Made by a program: the position numbers and the translations under genes. From assembly GCA_965277595.1 (NCBI GenBank), contig CBDIDH010000001.1, positions 1,860,001 to 1,924,000 on the forward strand: 64,000 bases of DNA. The letters run 5' to 3'. This stretch comes from CBDIDH01 sp965277595. Its GTDB lineage: Bacteria; Planctomycetota; Planctomycetia; Isosphaerales; Isosphaeraceae. Position 1 is the stretch's first letter; the number at the start of each line of letters is the position of its first letter. The notes below the pieces were generated by a model. That model was given only the letters and a program-made list of their open reading frames with translations, did no database searches and was not told the DNA's origin. Below are positions 45,554-53,844 of the stretch, in pieces.

Positions 45554-46855
45554 ATGAGACGTCGACGCCCGATCCGGCTCCTGATCGTCGTCCTCGCCTT
45601 TCTGTCGGCGCTCGTGCCCCGTCCCACGGAAGGCGCAAACCCGAGAGACGACCTTCGCGCGGCCTTTCAGGACGCGCGATTTGGCCTTTTCCTGCCCTGG
45701 GGCGTCTACTCGCTGCTGGGCAAGGGGGCCTGGGTCATGGAGCGCGATCGCCTCCCCGTCAGCGAATATGAGAAGTTGCCGCCGCGCTTCAACCCGGCCG
45801 AGTTCGACGCCGAGGCGTGGGTCAAGACGGCCAGAGACGCCGGCGCGCGTTACCTGGTCCTCGCCGCCAAGCACCATGACGGCTTCTGCATGTTTGAAAG
45901 CGGCCTGACCCGCTACGACGTCGTTGACGCCACCCCCTTTGGCCGCGACCCGCTCCGCGCCCTGGCCGACGCCTGCCGGAAACATGGGATCTTGCCCGTC
46001 GTCTATTACTCGATGCTCGACTGGCATCATCCCGACTACGCCCCGCGCGGGCGGACAGGCAAGGCTTCGGGACGCGACGACAAGGGCGACTGGTCAAAAT
46101 ACCTCGCCTACGCCCAGGGGCAAATTCGCGAGCTTTGCACCAATTACGGACCGATCGGCGGCGTCTGGCTCGATGGCGTCTGGGACAAGCCCGAGGCGCC
46201 TTGGGACCTGGAAACAACCTATGCCTTGATCCATCGCCTCCAACCCTCGGCCCTTGTCGCCAACCGCGAGGCCCTTCGATCGAGACCCGGAGAAGACGTC
46301 CAGGCTTTCGACCGCGACCTCGGCGCCTCGGCCGACCCGGCGCTCGCCTGGGAGGTCTGCCGGGACGGCGATTCCAACTGGTCCGGCCGCGATCTGGGAA
46401 GCACCGACGACCTGATTCGAACGATCGTCGACCTCGCCGCGCGCGGGGCGAACCTCCGCCTGGGAATCGCGCCGAGGGCTGAAGGAACGATCCCGGTCGC
46501 CGTCGCCGGTCGCCTCGCGGACCTCGGCCGCTGGCTCGACCGCCACGGCGCCTCGATTTACGGCACCTTGCCGGGACCTCTCGCTCCGCAAGATTGGGGC
46601 GTCTCAACCCGCGACCGCGAGAAGCAGAATGCGGGCCGCCCCTCGGCGATTTATCTGCACGTTCTCAAGCCCGTCCGACAGATCCGCCTCCCCGCGCCGT
46701 CACGGCCGATCGAGGCCCGTCTGATGGGCCGCGCGGACCGCCTTGTGCAAATCCGCGAGGGTCAAGACCTCATCATTCGCCTTCCCGAGCCCGAGAAATC
46801 CGAGGAGGCGATTGACCGCGTGATCGTGATCAGGCCCAAGGGACCTGACCGCTGA
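45554..46855 (+). CDS. Secreted alpha-L-fucosidase-like glycoside hydrolase (GH29)
   Basis: 433 residues. The signal peptide (LLIVVLAFLSALVPRPTEG) precedes the GH29 barrel. FGLFLPWGVYSLLGKGAWVM, FNPAEFDAEAWVKTARDAGARYLVLAAKHHDGFCMF, SMLDWHHPDY and GGVWLDGVWDK are family motifs; D207 in WLDG is the expected nucleophile. Planctomycetes use such enzymes to degrade sulfated or fucosylated polysaccharides. It lacks a clear C-terminal beta-sandwich or CBM. The last 26 bp overlap the end of the convergent SMP-30 gene. No sulfatase lies nearby. Confidence 0.88.
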   Translation: MRRRRPIRLLIVVLAFLSALVPRPTEGANPRDDLRAAFQDARFGLFLPWGVYSLLGKGAWVMERDRLPVSEYEKLPPRFNPAEFDAEAWVKTARDAGARYLVLAAKHHDGFCMFESGLTRYDVVDATPFGRDPLRALADACRKHGILPVVYYSMLDWHHPDYAPRGRTGKASGRDDKGDWSKYLAYAQGQIRELCTNYGPIGGVWLDGVWDKPEAPWDLETTYALIHRLQPSALVANREALRSRPGEDVQAFDRDLGASADPALAWEVCRDGDSNWSGRDLGSTDDLIRTIVDLAARGANLRLGIAPRAEGTIPVAVAGRLADLGRWLDRHGASIYGTLPGPLAPQDWGVSTRDREKQNAGRPSAIYLHVLKPVRQIRLPAPSRPIEARLMGRADRLVQIREGQDLIIRLPEPEKSEEAIDRVIVIRPKGPDR

Positions 46856-47753
46856 CTTCCTCTTTTGGAGTGAACGGCGGCAAGACCCCCTGAACGCGGA
46901 GCGGAACCGTGAAGACCGTGTCGACGGCCGTCATCACCAGCCGCGAGCCGTCGGGGCCACACCAGGCGAGATTGGCCGGGCGGCGATCGAGCGAGAGAAT
47001 TCCCAGCAGGCGGCCATCCGGCTCGTAAACCCAGACGCCGAGCGCCACGGCCACATAGACGCGACCGTCGCGGTCCACCTTCATTCCGTCGGGACCGCCA
47101 TTCACGCCGGGATCAACCGTCGCGAAGACGCGACCCGACCCGACGACCAGGCCGCCCCCGGGATTCACCGGAAACGCGCGGACGTGATAACGCGCCGTGT
47201 CGCAGACATAAAGCGTCGACTCATCGGGAGAAAAGGCCAGGCCGTTCGGCTTCTCGAAGTCGTCGACAAGAAGCCTGGGGCCATCGCCTCGATTCAAGTC
47301 GAGCGTGTAAACGCCCTGAAAATGCAAGGCGCGATCGGCCGGGGCGACGCCGTAAGGCGGGTCGGTAAAATAGACGAGGCCGTCGGACCGGCAGACGGTA
47401 TCGTTTGGACTATTCAGGCGCTTGCCTGACCAGGTTTCGGCCACGGTCTCGACGCCCGATCCATCAAGGTTCATCCGCGAGACGCGCCGGCCATTTTGCT
47501 CGCAAAAGACAATCCGGCCGTCGGCCGTGAAGGTCTGGCCGTTGGCCGCCCGGGTTTCCCCGCGGACAATCTCGGGCGATTCCCCAACGCGAAGGCGATA
47601 AGTAATTTCCGCCTTGATGTCCTGAACGAGGACCGAGCCATCGCGACACCAGAGCGGCCCCTCGGTGAACTGAAACCCCGTCGCGAGAATCTCGACCGCC
47701 GCCGCGTCGTCAAAAAGAGCCGAGAGCCCGGCGTCTCGCAGAATCGGAACCAT
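46830..47753 (-). CDS. SMP-30/gluconolactonase family protein
   Basis: 307 residues forming a six-bladed beta propeller. FTEGPLWCRDGSVLVQDI contains the metal-ligand glutamate (E31), RLNSPNDTVCRSDGLVYFTDPPYG the asparagine ligand, and FEKPNGLAFSPDESTLYVCDT the aspartate region. Predicted to hydrolyse sugar lactones such as gluconolactone, cytosolic since no signal peptide is present. ATG 47753 follows GCGGAGGCG; a much longer open frame upstream is antisense to the TPR gene and was rejected. Its 3' end overlaps the fucosidase by 26 bp. Confidence 0.9.
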   Translation of the reverse strand: MVPILRDAGLSALFDDAAAVEILATGFQFTEGPLWCRDGSVLVQDIKAEITYRLRVGESPEIVRGETRAANGQTFTADGRIVFCEQNGRRVSRMNLDGSGVETVAETWSGKRLNSPNDTVCRSDGLVYFTDPPYGVAPADRALHFQGVYTLDLNRGDGPRLLVDDFEKPNGLAFSPDESTLYVCDTARYHVRAFPVNPGGGLVVGSGRVFATVDPGVNGGPDGMKVDRDGRVYVAVALGVWVYEPDGRLLGILSLDRRPANLAWCGPDGSRLVMTAVDTVFTVPLRVQGVLPPFTPKEEVSGQVPWA

Positions 47754-48020
47754 CGAAAATCGCCTCCGCGCACGGGAAAAACCGTTCGCTGGCCTCGGAA
47801 ATCGCGGCCTACTGTCTGTCAAGGCAGACGGCCCGCGCTGGAAAAAACCCGCGACAAGGATACAGTCTAGTGTGGAGAGGACGGTTCCGATGCAGTAAAA
47901 TTGTTTCGGTACCGGATCGTTGAGTGAGTTTGAGGCACCGACCGCACCTCCCGATCTTTCCAGAGAGACGGGGTCTCGGGCGGGCCTTTGATCGTTTTTC
48001 GAGGAGAGAGGGTCGCGCAG

Positions 48021-49415
48021 ATGTCCTCGGCGTCGGAACCCAACGTGGGATCGAACCCCAACCAGAAGCGGGCGCAGACGTTCTTTCAAACCGGCAACGA
48101 TGCCGCGTTGAAGGCGAACTACGACTACGCCATCCAGATGTATCAGGAAGCCTGCAAGCTCGACCCCGAGAACCTGATCTTTCGTCAGGCCCTTCGCGGG
48201 ATCGAGCGGCGGAAGTTCAACAACGACCCGGCCAAGGTCGGCCGCCTCGTCGGAACCCGCACGCAGCCAATCCGGATGCGCGCCCGGTCGGCCAAGTCCA
48301 AGGGGAAATGTCCCGAGGCGCTTGCGATCTGCGAGGAAGCCTTCGCCCATAATCCCTGGGACGTCGGCACCGCCCGCGACGCCGCCGACGCCGCCGAGGC
48401 AACCGGCTTTCTGGCCCTCGCCCAGTGGCTTCTCGAATCCGTCCAGGCGGTCGCCAACGACCCCGAGTTTTTCCGACACCTGGCGCACGTTCACGAGGAA
48501 AACGGAGCCTATCCCAAGGCGATCGCCGCGTTTGAGCGCGTCAAGAAGCTGAGCCCGAACGACGAGGACATCAACCGCAAGATCAACGCCCTCGCCGCGA
48601 GCGCCACGATCAAACGATCGGGCATGGGCGAGGCCCTGGAACAGAACCCCGCGGGCAAGGCGGCGGCCGAGGCCAATTCCAACGCGGAACTGGAAGACCT
48701 GAAGCAGCCGAAGGTCACTCCCGAAGAGCGCTGGATGAAGGAGATCAAGGATAACCCGACGATGGTCGGCCCCTATCTCCAGTTCGCCGACTATCTGAAG
48801 GGGCGCGACAAGCTCGACGATGCCGAGAAGGTGCTGGCGCGTGGCCTGAAGATGAACCCCGATGACACGACGCTGCAACTGAATCACGCCGAGATTCAGA
48901 TTGCCCGCCTTGAGCGACACGTCAAGTCGATCGAGGACCACCTTGCCCGCAAGCCCGATGACGTGGCCGCCAAGGCCAAGCTTCAGCAAGGCCGGACAAT
49001 GCTCGCCGAGTATGAGGTCAAGGAAGCGCGCCGCCGGGTCAAGCTCAGTCCGACCGATGCCAAACTCAATCACGACCTCGGGTTAAAGCTCGCCAAGATC
49101 GGCCAGCACAAGGACGCCATCGCCGCCTTTCAGCTCGCGCGATCGAGCCCTAGCTTGAAGGTTCAGGCCATGTACCAGGCCGGTCTCAGTTTCGAGGCCG
49201 AGAAGGTCCCTTCGCTCGCCGAGCGGAATTACCAGGATGCCCTTAAAGGGGCCGACCCCAACGATATCGACCTGATTATTGCCTTGCATTACCGGCTCGG
49301 CCGCGTGGCCGAAGTGCTGGGCAACAATCCAGGCGCGATCGAGCATTACAGCGAAGTCGCCGCGCACGATTATGCGTATCTCGATGTCGCCAAGCGGCTG
49401 CGCGACCTCTCTTGA
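48021..49415 (+). CDS. Cytosolic TPR-repeat protein
   Basis: 464 residues, no signal peptide or membrane helix. TPR hairpins include AQTFFQTGNDAALKANYDYAIQMYQEACKLDPEN, PEALAICEEAFAHNPWDV, GAYPKAIAAFERVKKLSPNDED, DDAEKVLARGLKMNPDDT and a C-terminal pair HKDAIAAFQLARSS ... NPGAIEHYSEVAAHDYAYLD. A lysine/arginine-rich segment near residue 75 (RRKFNNDPAKVGRLVGTR) is conserved-looking. Probably a protein-interaction scaffold, partner unknown. GAGGAGAGAGGG precedes ATG 48021. rpsT follows after 100 bp. Confidence 0.82.
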   Translation: MSSASEPNVGSNPNQKRAQTFFQTGNDAALKANYDYAIQMYQEACKLDPENLIFRQALRGIERRKFNNDPAKVGRLVGTRTQPIRMRARSAKSKGKCPEALAICEEAFAHNPWDVGTARDAADAAEATGFLALAQWLLESVQAVANDPEFFRHLAHVHEENGAYPKAIAAFERVKKLSPNDEDINRKINALAASATIKRSGMGEALEQNPAGKAAAEANSNAELEDLKQPKVTPEERWMKEIKDNPTMVGPYLQFADYLKGRDKLDDAEKVLARGLKMNPDDTTLQLNHAEIQIARLERHVKSIEDHLARKPDDVAAKAKLQQGRTMLAEYEVKEARRRVKLSPTDAKLNHDLGLKLAKIGQHKDAIAAFQLARSSPSLKVQAMYQAGLSFEAEKVPSLAERNYQDALKGADPNDIDLIIALHYRLGRVAEVLGNNPGAIEHYSEVAAHDYAYLDVAKRLRDLS

Positions 49416-49515
49416 ACCCTCGGGTGCGTCTGTGTTAAACTCCCCGTTTCGCCGGGAACCTTGAACCCGAGCCGGGCCGACCCCTTCGATCGAATCGCCA
49501 CGGACCAAGACGCTC

Positions 49516-49794
49516 ATGCCGAACACGCCTTCCGCGATCAAGAGCCTCAAGCAAGACACCAAGCGCCGGCTTCATAACCGGATCACCAAGAAGCTGATCC
49601 GTACTTACACGAAGCGCATGTTCACGAACATCACCGCGAAGGAGTTCGAGAAGGCCGAGGCCGATCTCCGGCTCACCACGGCCAAGATCGACAAGGCGGG
49701 CGCCCGCCGCGTGCTTCATCCGAACACCGCCTCGCGCCGCAAGAGCAAGCTCGTCCGCGACTACTGGGCAGCGGTCAACAAGGCCAAGGCCTGA
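49516..49794 (+). CDS. rpsT: 30S ribosomal protein S20
   Basis: 92-residue basic helical protein that binds 16S rRNA early in small-subunit assembly. MPNTPSAIKSLKQDTKRRLHNRITKKLIRT and KIDKAGARRVLHPNTASRRKSKL are S20 hallmarks; the length is normal. ATG 49516 lies just after a CCAAGACGCTC leader without a strong ribosome-binding site, which is common for bS20. It ends 48 bp before the glycosylase gene. Confidence 0.96.
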   Translation: MPNTPSAIKSLKQDTKRRLHNRITKKLIRTYTKRMFTNITAKEFEKAEADLRLTTAKIDKAGARRVLHPNTASRRKSKLVRDYWAAVNKAKA

Positions 49795-49842
49795 GCACCC
49801 GTTGATCGCCTCCGTTTTTCGCGCCCTTTGATTGATTTACCC

Positions 49843-50544
49843 ATGCCCGCGCTTGACGAGTCCTTCCCCGCGATCCGCGATGCCCTGGCCGATCGCTACG
49901 GTCTGCCGGGATCGCCGAACGCGGGGCTTGACCCGTTCGAAGCGATCCTCGCCACGGTGCTCGATCGCTTTCTTGAGCCCATCAAACGCGATACGGTGAT
50001 CGCGGCGCTTCGCGACGATGGCTTTCTTGATCCGCGGACCCTCGCCGAGGCCGATCCGGTTGAGGTGGAAGAGGCGTTGAGGTCGGCCGGCTTGACCCTT
50101 CCGCGCACGGCGCTGGCACCCTTGCGGAAGGTCACGCGGTGGCTGGTCGATCTCCATCATGGGTCGGCCGATGCGCTGGCGGGTCCAGACTCGACGGTCT
50201 CGGCCGACCGGCTTCGCGATGAGTTGCTGACGATCAACGGCATTGGCCCGGCCTCGGCCGATGCCTTGCTGCTCTTCGCGCTGGGGAAGGCGGTTTTTCC
50301 GGTCGATCGAGCGACGTATCGGATTCTCGCCCGACACGGATGGATCGAGGCCGACGCGGGTTATGACGAGGCGCGCGATCGGGTTGAGCGGCTGGCGCCC
50401 GAGGATTCGACGACCTTGAATCGGCTCTCGGTCTGGTTTGAGCGTCTCGGCCGCGAATTCTGCCGCGCGGGCGCGCCGAAATGCGAGCGATGCCCGCTCC
50501 GTCCGTTTCTCCCTGAGTCGGGACCGGTCGATCCCAATGGCTAA
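49843..50544 (+). CDS. HhH-GPD base-excision glycosylase, endonuclease III-like with altered active site
   Basis: 233 residues of the Nth/MutY superfamily. The HhH motif is LLTINGIGPASADALLLFAL (about 129-148) and the catalytic aspartate is D155 in FPVDRATYRIL. In Nth the lysine follows GVGRK; here GPAS puts alanine at 137, so AP-lyase chemistry is unlikely. The iron-sulfur ligands C207, C214 and C217 (C-x6-C-x2-C) are present, but the fourth position (+6) is leucine. It is therefore probably a monofunctional glycosylase with a changed or absent cluster. ATG 49843 is used; neither start has a good ribosome-binding site. Confidence 0.85.
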   Translation: MPALDESFPAIRDALADRYGLPGSPNAGLDPFEAILATVLDRFLEPIKRDTVIAALRDDGFLDPRTLAEADPVEVEEALRSAGLTLPRTALAPLRKVTRWLVDLHHGSADALAGPDSTVSADRLRDELLTINGIGPASADALLLFALGKAVFPVDRATYRILARHGWIEADAGYDEARDRVERLAPEDSTTLNRLSVWFERLGREFCRAGAPKCERCPLRPFLPESGPVDPNG

Positions 50545-50569
50545 AGCCCGAAGAGGTGGCTTCGTTTCC

Positions 50570-50995
50570 TCAAACTGACTCGATTTTCAGGTTCGCCGGG
50601 CCAAACGCCTGGGGAAGCAAATTCGAGAGCGTCGTCTGGAGGATCGCGGGGCCGTCGCAGAGACAGACGACGATTGCGTCAGGCCCAAACTCGTTGAGAA
50701 CCTGCCGACAGGCGCCGCAAGGGGCGGTCGGCCGGGGCGTGGGCGTGTACACGGCGACGGCGAGAATCACGGTCTGACCCGCCGCGACGGCTTGAACCAC
50801 GGCCGCGCGCTCGGCGCAGAGGGTCAGGCCGTACGAGGCGTTCTCGACATTCCCCCCCGCGAAAATCTGGCGACGATCGGTCAGGACCGCCGCGCCGACG
50901 GGGAAGCGGCTGTATGGGCAATAGGCTCGATGACTCGCCTCCTTCGCCGCTTCAGAGAGCCTGCTCAGCTCGGTCTCAGAGACGGGATCGGGCAT
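50570..50995 (-). CDS. cdd: Cytidine deaminase
   Basis: Zn-dependent deamination of cytidine and deoxycytidine to uridine, pyrimidine salvage. 141 residues. CAERAAV (C60, E62) supplies a zinc ligand and the proton-shuttling glutamate; PCGACRQ (C93, C96) supplies the other zinc ligands. YCPYSRFPVGAA and ENASYGLTLC complete the active site. This is the homotetrameric short form. ATG 50995 has a weak GAGTGA site. It is convergent with the glycosylase gene, 25 bp between stops. Confidence 0.95.
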   Translation of the reverse strand: MPDPVSETELSRLSEAAKEASHRAYCPYSRFPVGAAVLTDRRQIFAGGNVENASYGLTLCAERAAVVQAVAAGQTVILAVAVYTPTPRPTAPCGACRQVLNEFGPDAIVVCLCDGPAILQTTLSNLLPQAFGPANLKIESV

Positions 50996-51048
50996 GAAAT
51001 CACTCGGCGAAGTCGATTTCCGAGATCGTCGAACCTATTGTCGTGAAA

Positions 51049-52206
51049 CTACTTGAGTGGCGCGGGGGCCGCGGGCTCGGCGTTGTCGGACCGAGGGACG
51101 GGAATCGATTCCTTGAGAACCGAGTCTTCCGCCTTGGCGGCATCGGCCTTCTTCTGGGCGCCTCGAAGGGCGATGGCCTGCTCAAGCATGCTCACAACCG
51201 CCTGCGTCTGGTCGTCAACCCGGGCACTGCTGGGGGCGGTGAAGGCAAATTCGTCGTCCGAGAGGTTGGAATTAAAGATTACGTTCTCGTAATTCAGGGT
51301 AATCTTGGTCGCCTTGACCTTCTGGATCGAGTCCTTCGAACCGATCCGTCGACCGTCGGGACCGATCGGCCGGGTGTCGATGAGGACGGTCGGTTGCGTG
51401 CCCACGAAACGAACCATGTACGGCCAGGAATCTTTCTGGCCGAGATAGACAACGACGAGACTGGGAACATACGCGGGCAAGGGGCCGTCGGGCGGAATTG
51501 GCGTCTGGCCTGGGCCAGTGAGGCCATCACGGTTAACCCAGTCTCCGCGAAGGACCCAGACCTCCCGGCCATCCTTCAGGGTTTCGGCGGTCTTGGGCTG
51601 ATTGAAGTGGACGGTTCGGCGGAGGCCGCGGAGGAGTTCCTCGGGTCCGGCAATGCCGAGGTTGGTCATGACCTGCTGACGCAGGGCCTCATCTAGCTCA
51701 GGAGACTTCAACTTGTCAAAGACCTGATCGATTTCGATCCGACGATAACTCTTGGAGTCGAGGACCTGCTGGAAGTCCCACAAGACCTTGCCATCGCAGA
51801 CCTGGAGCGTCTCGCCGTTGGAGTCGGGAAGTCCCGAGACCTTGAGGCGGAGGTAAACCCTGTGGTCGCGGCCCTTTCGGTAACGTCCGGTGACGTCGAA
51901 ACGGAGGTCGAGCATGTCGACCTTCTGCTTGATGTCGGCTGAGACCGTCTTCAACCCGGCGATCGTCTTGATCGCGGCATCAAGGAAGGTCTCGGCCTCG
52001 GTCGGCGGCGCGGCGGTAGCCTGGGCAGCCTGGGCGGCCTGCACGCTTCCAGGGGCGGGAGCCGGGGCCGCGGCGTCGCGGATCGACGTCGAGGGCTTCG
52101 CGGGCTCGTCCTTGGGGGCCTGGGCAAGGGCGGCCAGGGGGATCAGGAGGCCGAGCCCGATCCAGGGAATGGTCCGGTTTTTGGGCATGATAGGGATGTA
52201 GGGCAT
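51049..52206 (-). CDS. Secreted LolA-like-fold protein (planctomycete TIGR03009-like)
   Basis: 385 residues. A signal peptide (PWIGLGLLIPLAALAQA) is followed by an Ala/Pro linker and a domain with TVSADIKQKVDMLDLRFDVTGRYRKGRDHRVYLRL, LQVCDGKVLWDFQQV and NLSDDEFAFTAP. This pattern fits LolA-like periplasmic lipoprotein-carrier folds found as a lineage-specific family in planctomycetes. Actual lipoprotein transport is not shown. Adjacent to cdd (53 bp). ATG 52206 has a close GAGG; ATG 52188 is an alternative. Confidence 0.78.
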   Translation of the reverse strand: MPYIPIMPKNRTIPWIGLGLLIPLAALAQAPKDEPAKPSTSIRDAAAPAPAPGSVQAAQAAQATAAPPTEAETFLDAAIKTIAGLKTVSADIKQKVDMLDLRFDVTGRYRKGRDHRVYLRLKVSGLPDSNGETLQVCDGKVLWDFQQVLDSKSYRRIEIDQVFDKLKSPELDEALRQQVMTNLGIAGPEELLRGLRRTVHFNQPKTAETLKDGREVWVLRGDWVNRDGLTGPGQTPIPPDGPLPAYVPSLVVVYLGQKDSWPYMVRFVGTQPTVLIDTRPIGPDGRRIGSKDSIQKVKATKITLNYENVIFNSNLSDDEFAFTAPSSARVDDQTQAVVSMLEQAIALRGAQKKADAAKAEDSVLKESIPVPRSDNAEPAAPAPLK

Positions 52207-52495
52207 TTCCTCAAGGGACTGGAAAGGAATGCCCGATCATATCGCTAGGCGTCGTGGGACGCAAGTCCGGCCGTTGACCCGTGTCGACCGCGAAAGGAGT
52301 TCGCGGAAGGCATGCCTGGGCGGCCGGTCTCGGCACCGATCGCGTGGACCGAACCACTCGCGTGGCAAGGTCTTCCGTCGCGGAGCGATCGTCGCCGAGC
52401 GATCCCGGAGAGAAGAGATGGTGAGCGTATTCCCCGATCGGCGTTCGCCCGTGCCACGGGAAGGCCGACATCGGTCATGAGGTTGGAGAATTTTC

Positions 52496-53680
52496 ATGAA
52501 TACGATCGGTGTACTCCTGCTGGCGGCGGCGACCGCTGGGGACGGGTTCGGGTATGCCAAGCCCTACGTGGGCTTCAAGAAATTGTTACGACACCACGCC
52601 GTCGTTGAAGGACCGCCGCCGCCGGGCGGAATGATCGGCATGCAGGGCAACGGCGGTTGCCAGTTCGGCCACGCCGGTTGCTCCGGCGGCCCGACCTGCC
52701 CCGGTGGTGGTGGTCCCGGCGGTCCGGGTGGCCCAGGTGGTCCCGGAGGTCCCGGAGGTCCGGGAGGTCAAGGGGGTCCCGGTGGTGGTCGACGGTTCCC
52801 GAACGTGAGGAGCCAGCTTTTCTTCCTCGACCCGAACGGGATGAAGATCGGCTGGCAGGCGGGGGGCGGTCCGCAGGGCGAGCGTGCCTATCTGCCCGCT
52901 CAATTGACCGTGCCCGCGCGATATAACTTCATGCAGGGTTATATCTACCGGCTCAAGCTGACCGACATTCCGGGTCGGCCGGGCGTGGTGCTCTATCCCA
53001 CGATCGAGGTCGCGCCGTCGACGCCGGGGACGGACGCCTACCTGACGCACAACCCGATTCCGATCCAGTTCACGGCCGAGGACTTTGATCAGGTCGTCGA
53101 CGGCGGCAACTTCGTCACGAAGGTGATCTACCTGCCCGATCCCCGGTTCCAGGAACTGGCGATCGCCGGGGTGGAAACCCTTGTCTCGACACGACTTGAG
53201 CCGGGTGTTGACCCGATCCTCGAAGCCGACAAGCGGGGGACGATCCTGCTCATCCTTCGGCTTGGCGCGATCGACCTGGAAATGCAGAACGGCGTGACGA
53301 CGGTTCCCGTGACGACGGTTCCCGACACCACGTTGGTCGTGCCGCCGGGTGCCCTGCCGCCTGGAACGGTTCCGACACCGCCGCCGACCACGGAATCGGT
53401 TCCGGTCGACACCGCGCCGGTCACCCCGGTCGTGCCGACGACTCCGCCGGTTCCCGCGCCGGTAACGCCGCCCCCCGCCGACGCCGCGGCACCAGCACCG
53501 GCCCCCGCGACGGCACCTGCTCCCCCCCCCGCCGCGGAGCCGCCGGCTCCGGCTGATGCACCGGTACCGGCGCCGGCTCCAGCACCGGCTCCGGGAGACG
53601 CGGTGGTTCCGGCACCGGCTCCGGCCGCTCCGGCACCGGCTCCGGCCGAGGCGCCGGAAGCCGAAGCGCCGAAGCCCTGA
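52496..53680 (+). CDS. Secreted protein with collagen-like Gly-Gly-Pro tract and Pro/Ala tail
   Basis: 394 residues. A short signal peptide (MNTIGVLLLAAATAG) is followed by four cysteines in HAGCSGGPTCPG-type context and a collagen-like run of GGP triplets (about 70-97). A beta-rich domain follows (YIYRLKLTDIPGRPGVVLYPTIEVAPS ... DFDQVVDGGNFVTKVIYLPDPR). The last 110 residues are Pro/Ala/Val-rich. The central domain is shared with the larger gene downstream. Probably an extracellular structural protein. ATG 52496 follows GGAGAA. A terminator lies past the stop. Confidence 0.8.
   Translation: MNTIGVLLLAAATAGDGFGYAKPYVGFKKLLRHHAVVEGPPPPGGMIGMQGNGGCQFGHAGCSGGPTCPGGGGPGGPGGPGGPGGPGGPGGQGGPGGGRRFPNVRSQLFFLDPNGMKIGWQAGGGPQGERAYLPAQLTVPARYNFMQGYIYRLKLTDIPGRPGVVLYPTIEVAPSTPGTDAYLTHNPIPIQFTAEDFDQVVDGGNFVTKVIYLPDPRFQELAIAGVETLVSTRLEPGVDPILEADKRGTILLILRLGAIDLEMQNGVTTVPVTTVPDTTLVVPPGALPPGTVPTPPPTTESVPVDTAPVTPVVPTTPPVPAPVTPPPADAAAPAPAPATAPAPPPAAEPPAPADAPVPAPAPAPAPGDAVVPAPAPAAPAPAPAEAPEAEAPKP
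52703..52790 (+). repeat. Nonamer tandem repeats encoding Gly-Gly-Pro
   Basis: About nine 9-bp units of the form GGTGGTCCC / GGAGGTCCG, with synonymous variation, encode the collagen-like GGP tract of the surrounding gene. The periodic GC-rich sequence is prone to length change. Confidence 0.8.
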
Positions 53681-53716
53681 CCGAATCAGAGTTTCCGGCA
53701 GGTTGGCTCACCATCG

Positions 53717-53763
53717 CCCCGGCGGACACGCGACAGGACCGCGGTCCGTCCGGGGTTTTTTTT
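53717..53763 (+). terminator. Rho-independent terminator
   Basis: CCCCGG-CGGAC (53717-53727) pairs with GTCCG-T-CCGGGG (53744-53755), one T bulged, followed by eight T (53756-53763). The loop contains the palindrome GGACCGCGGTCC. It ends the preceding secreted-protein gene. Confidence 0.85.
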
Positions 53764-53844
53764 CGGAACAAAATTCAGCTCAATTCGGGTCAGGTTGATC
53801 GTACGCCAGAACCAACGCCCCACGTTCGGAAGGAACGAACGCCA

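Noticed and set aside
47754..49073. Long N-terminal extension of the SMP-30 frame
   Set aside because: It is antisense to a clear TPR gene; ATG 47753 has a good GCGGAGGCG site and marks the start of family similarity.
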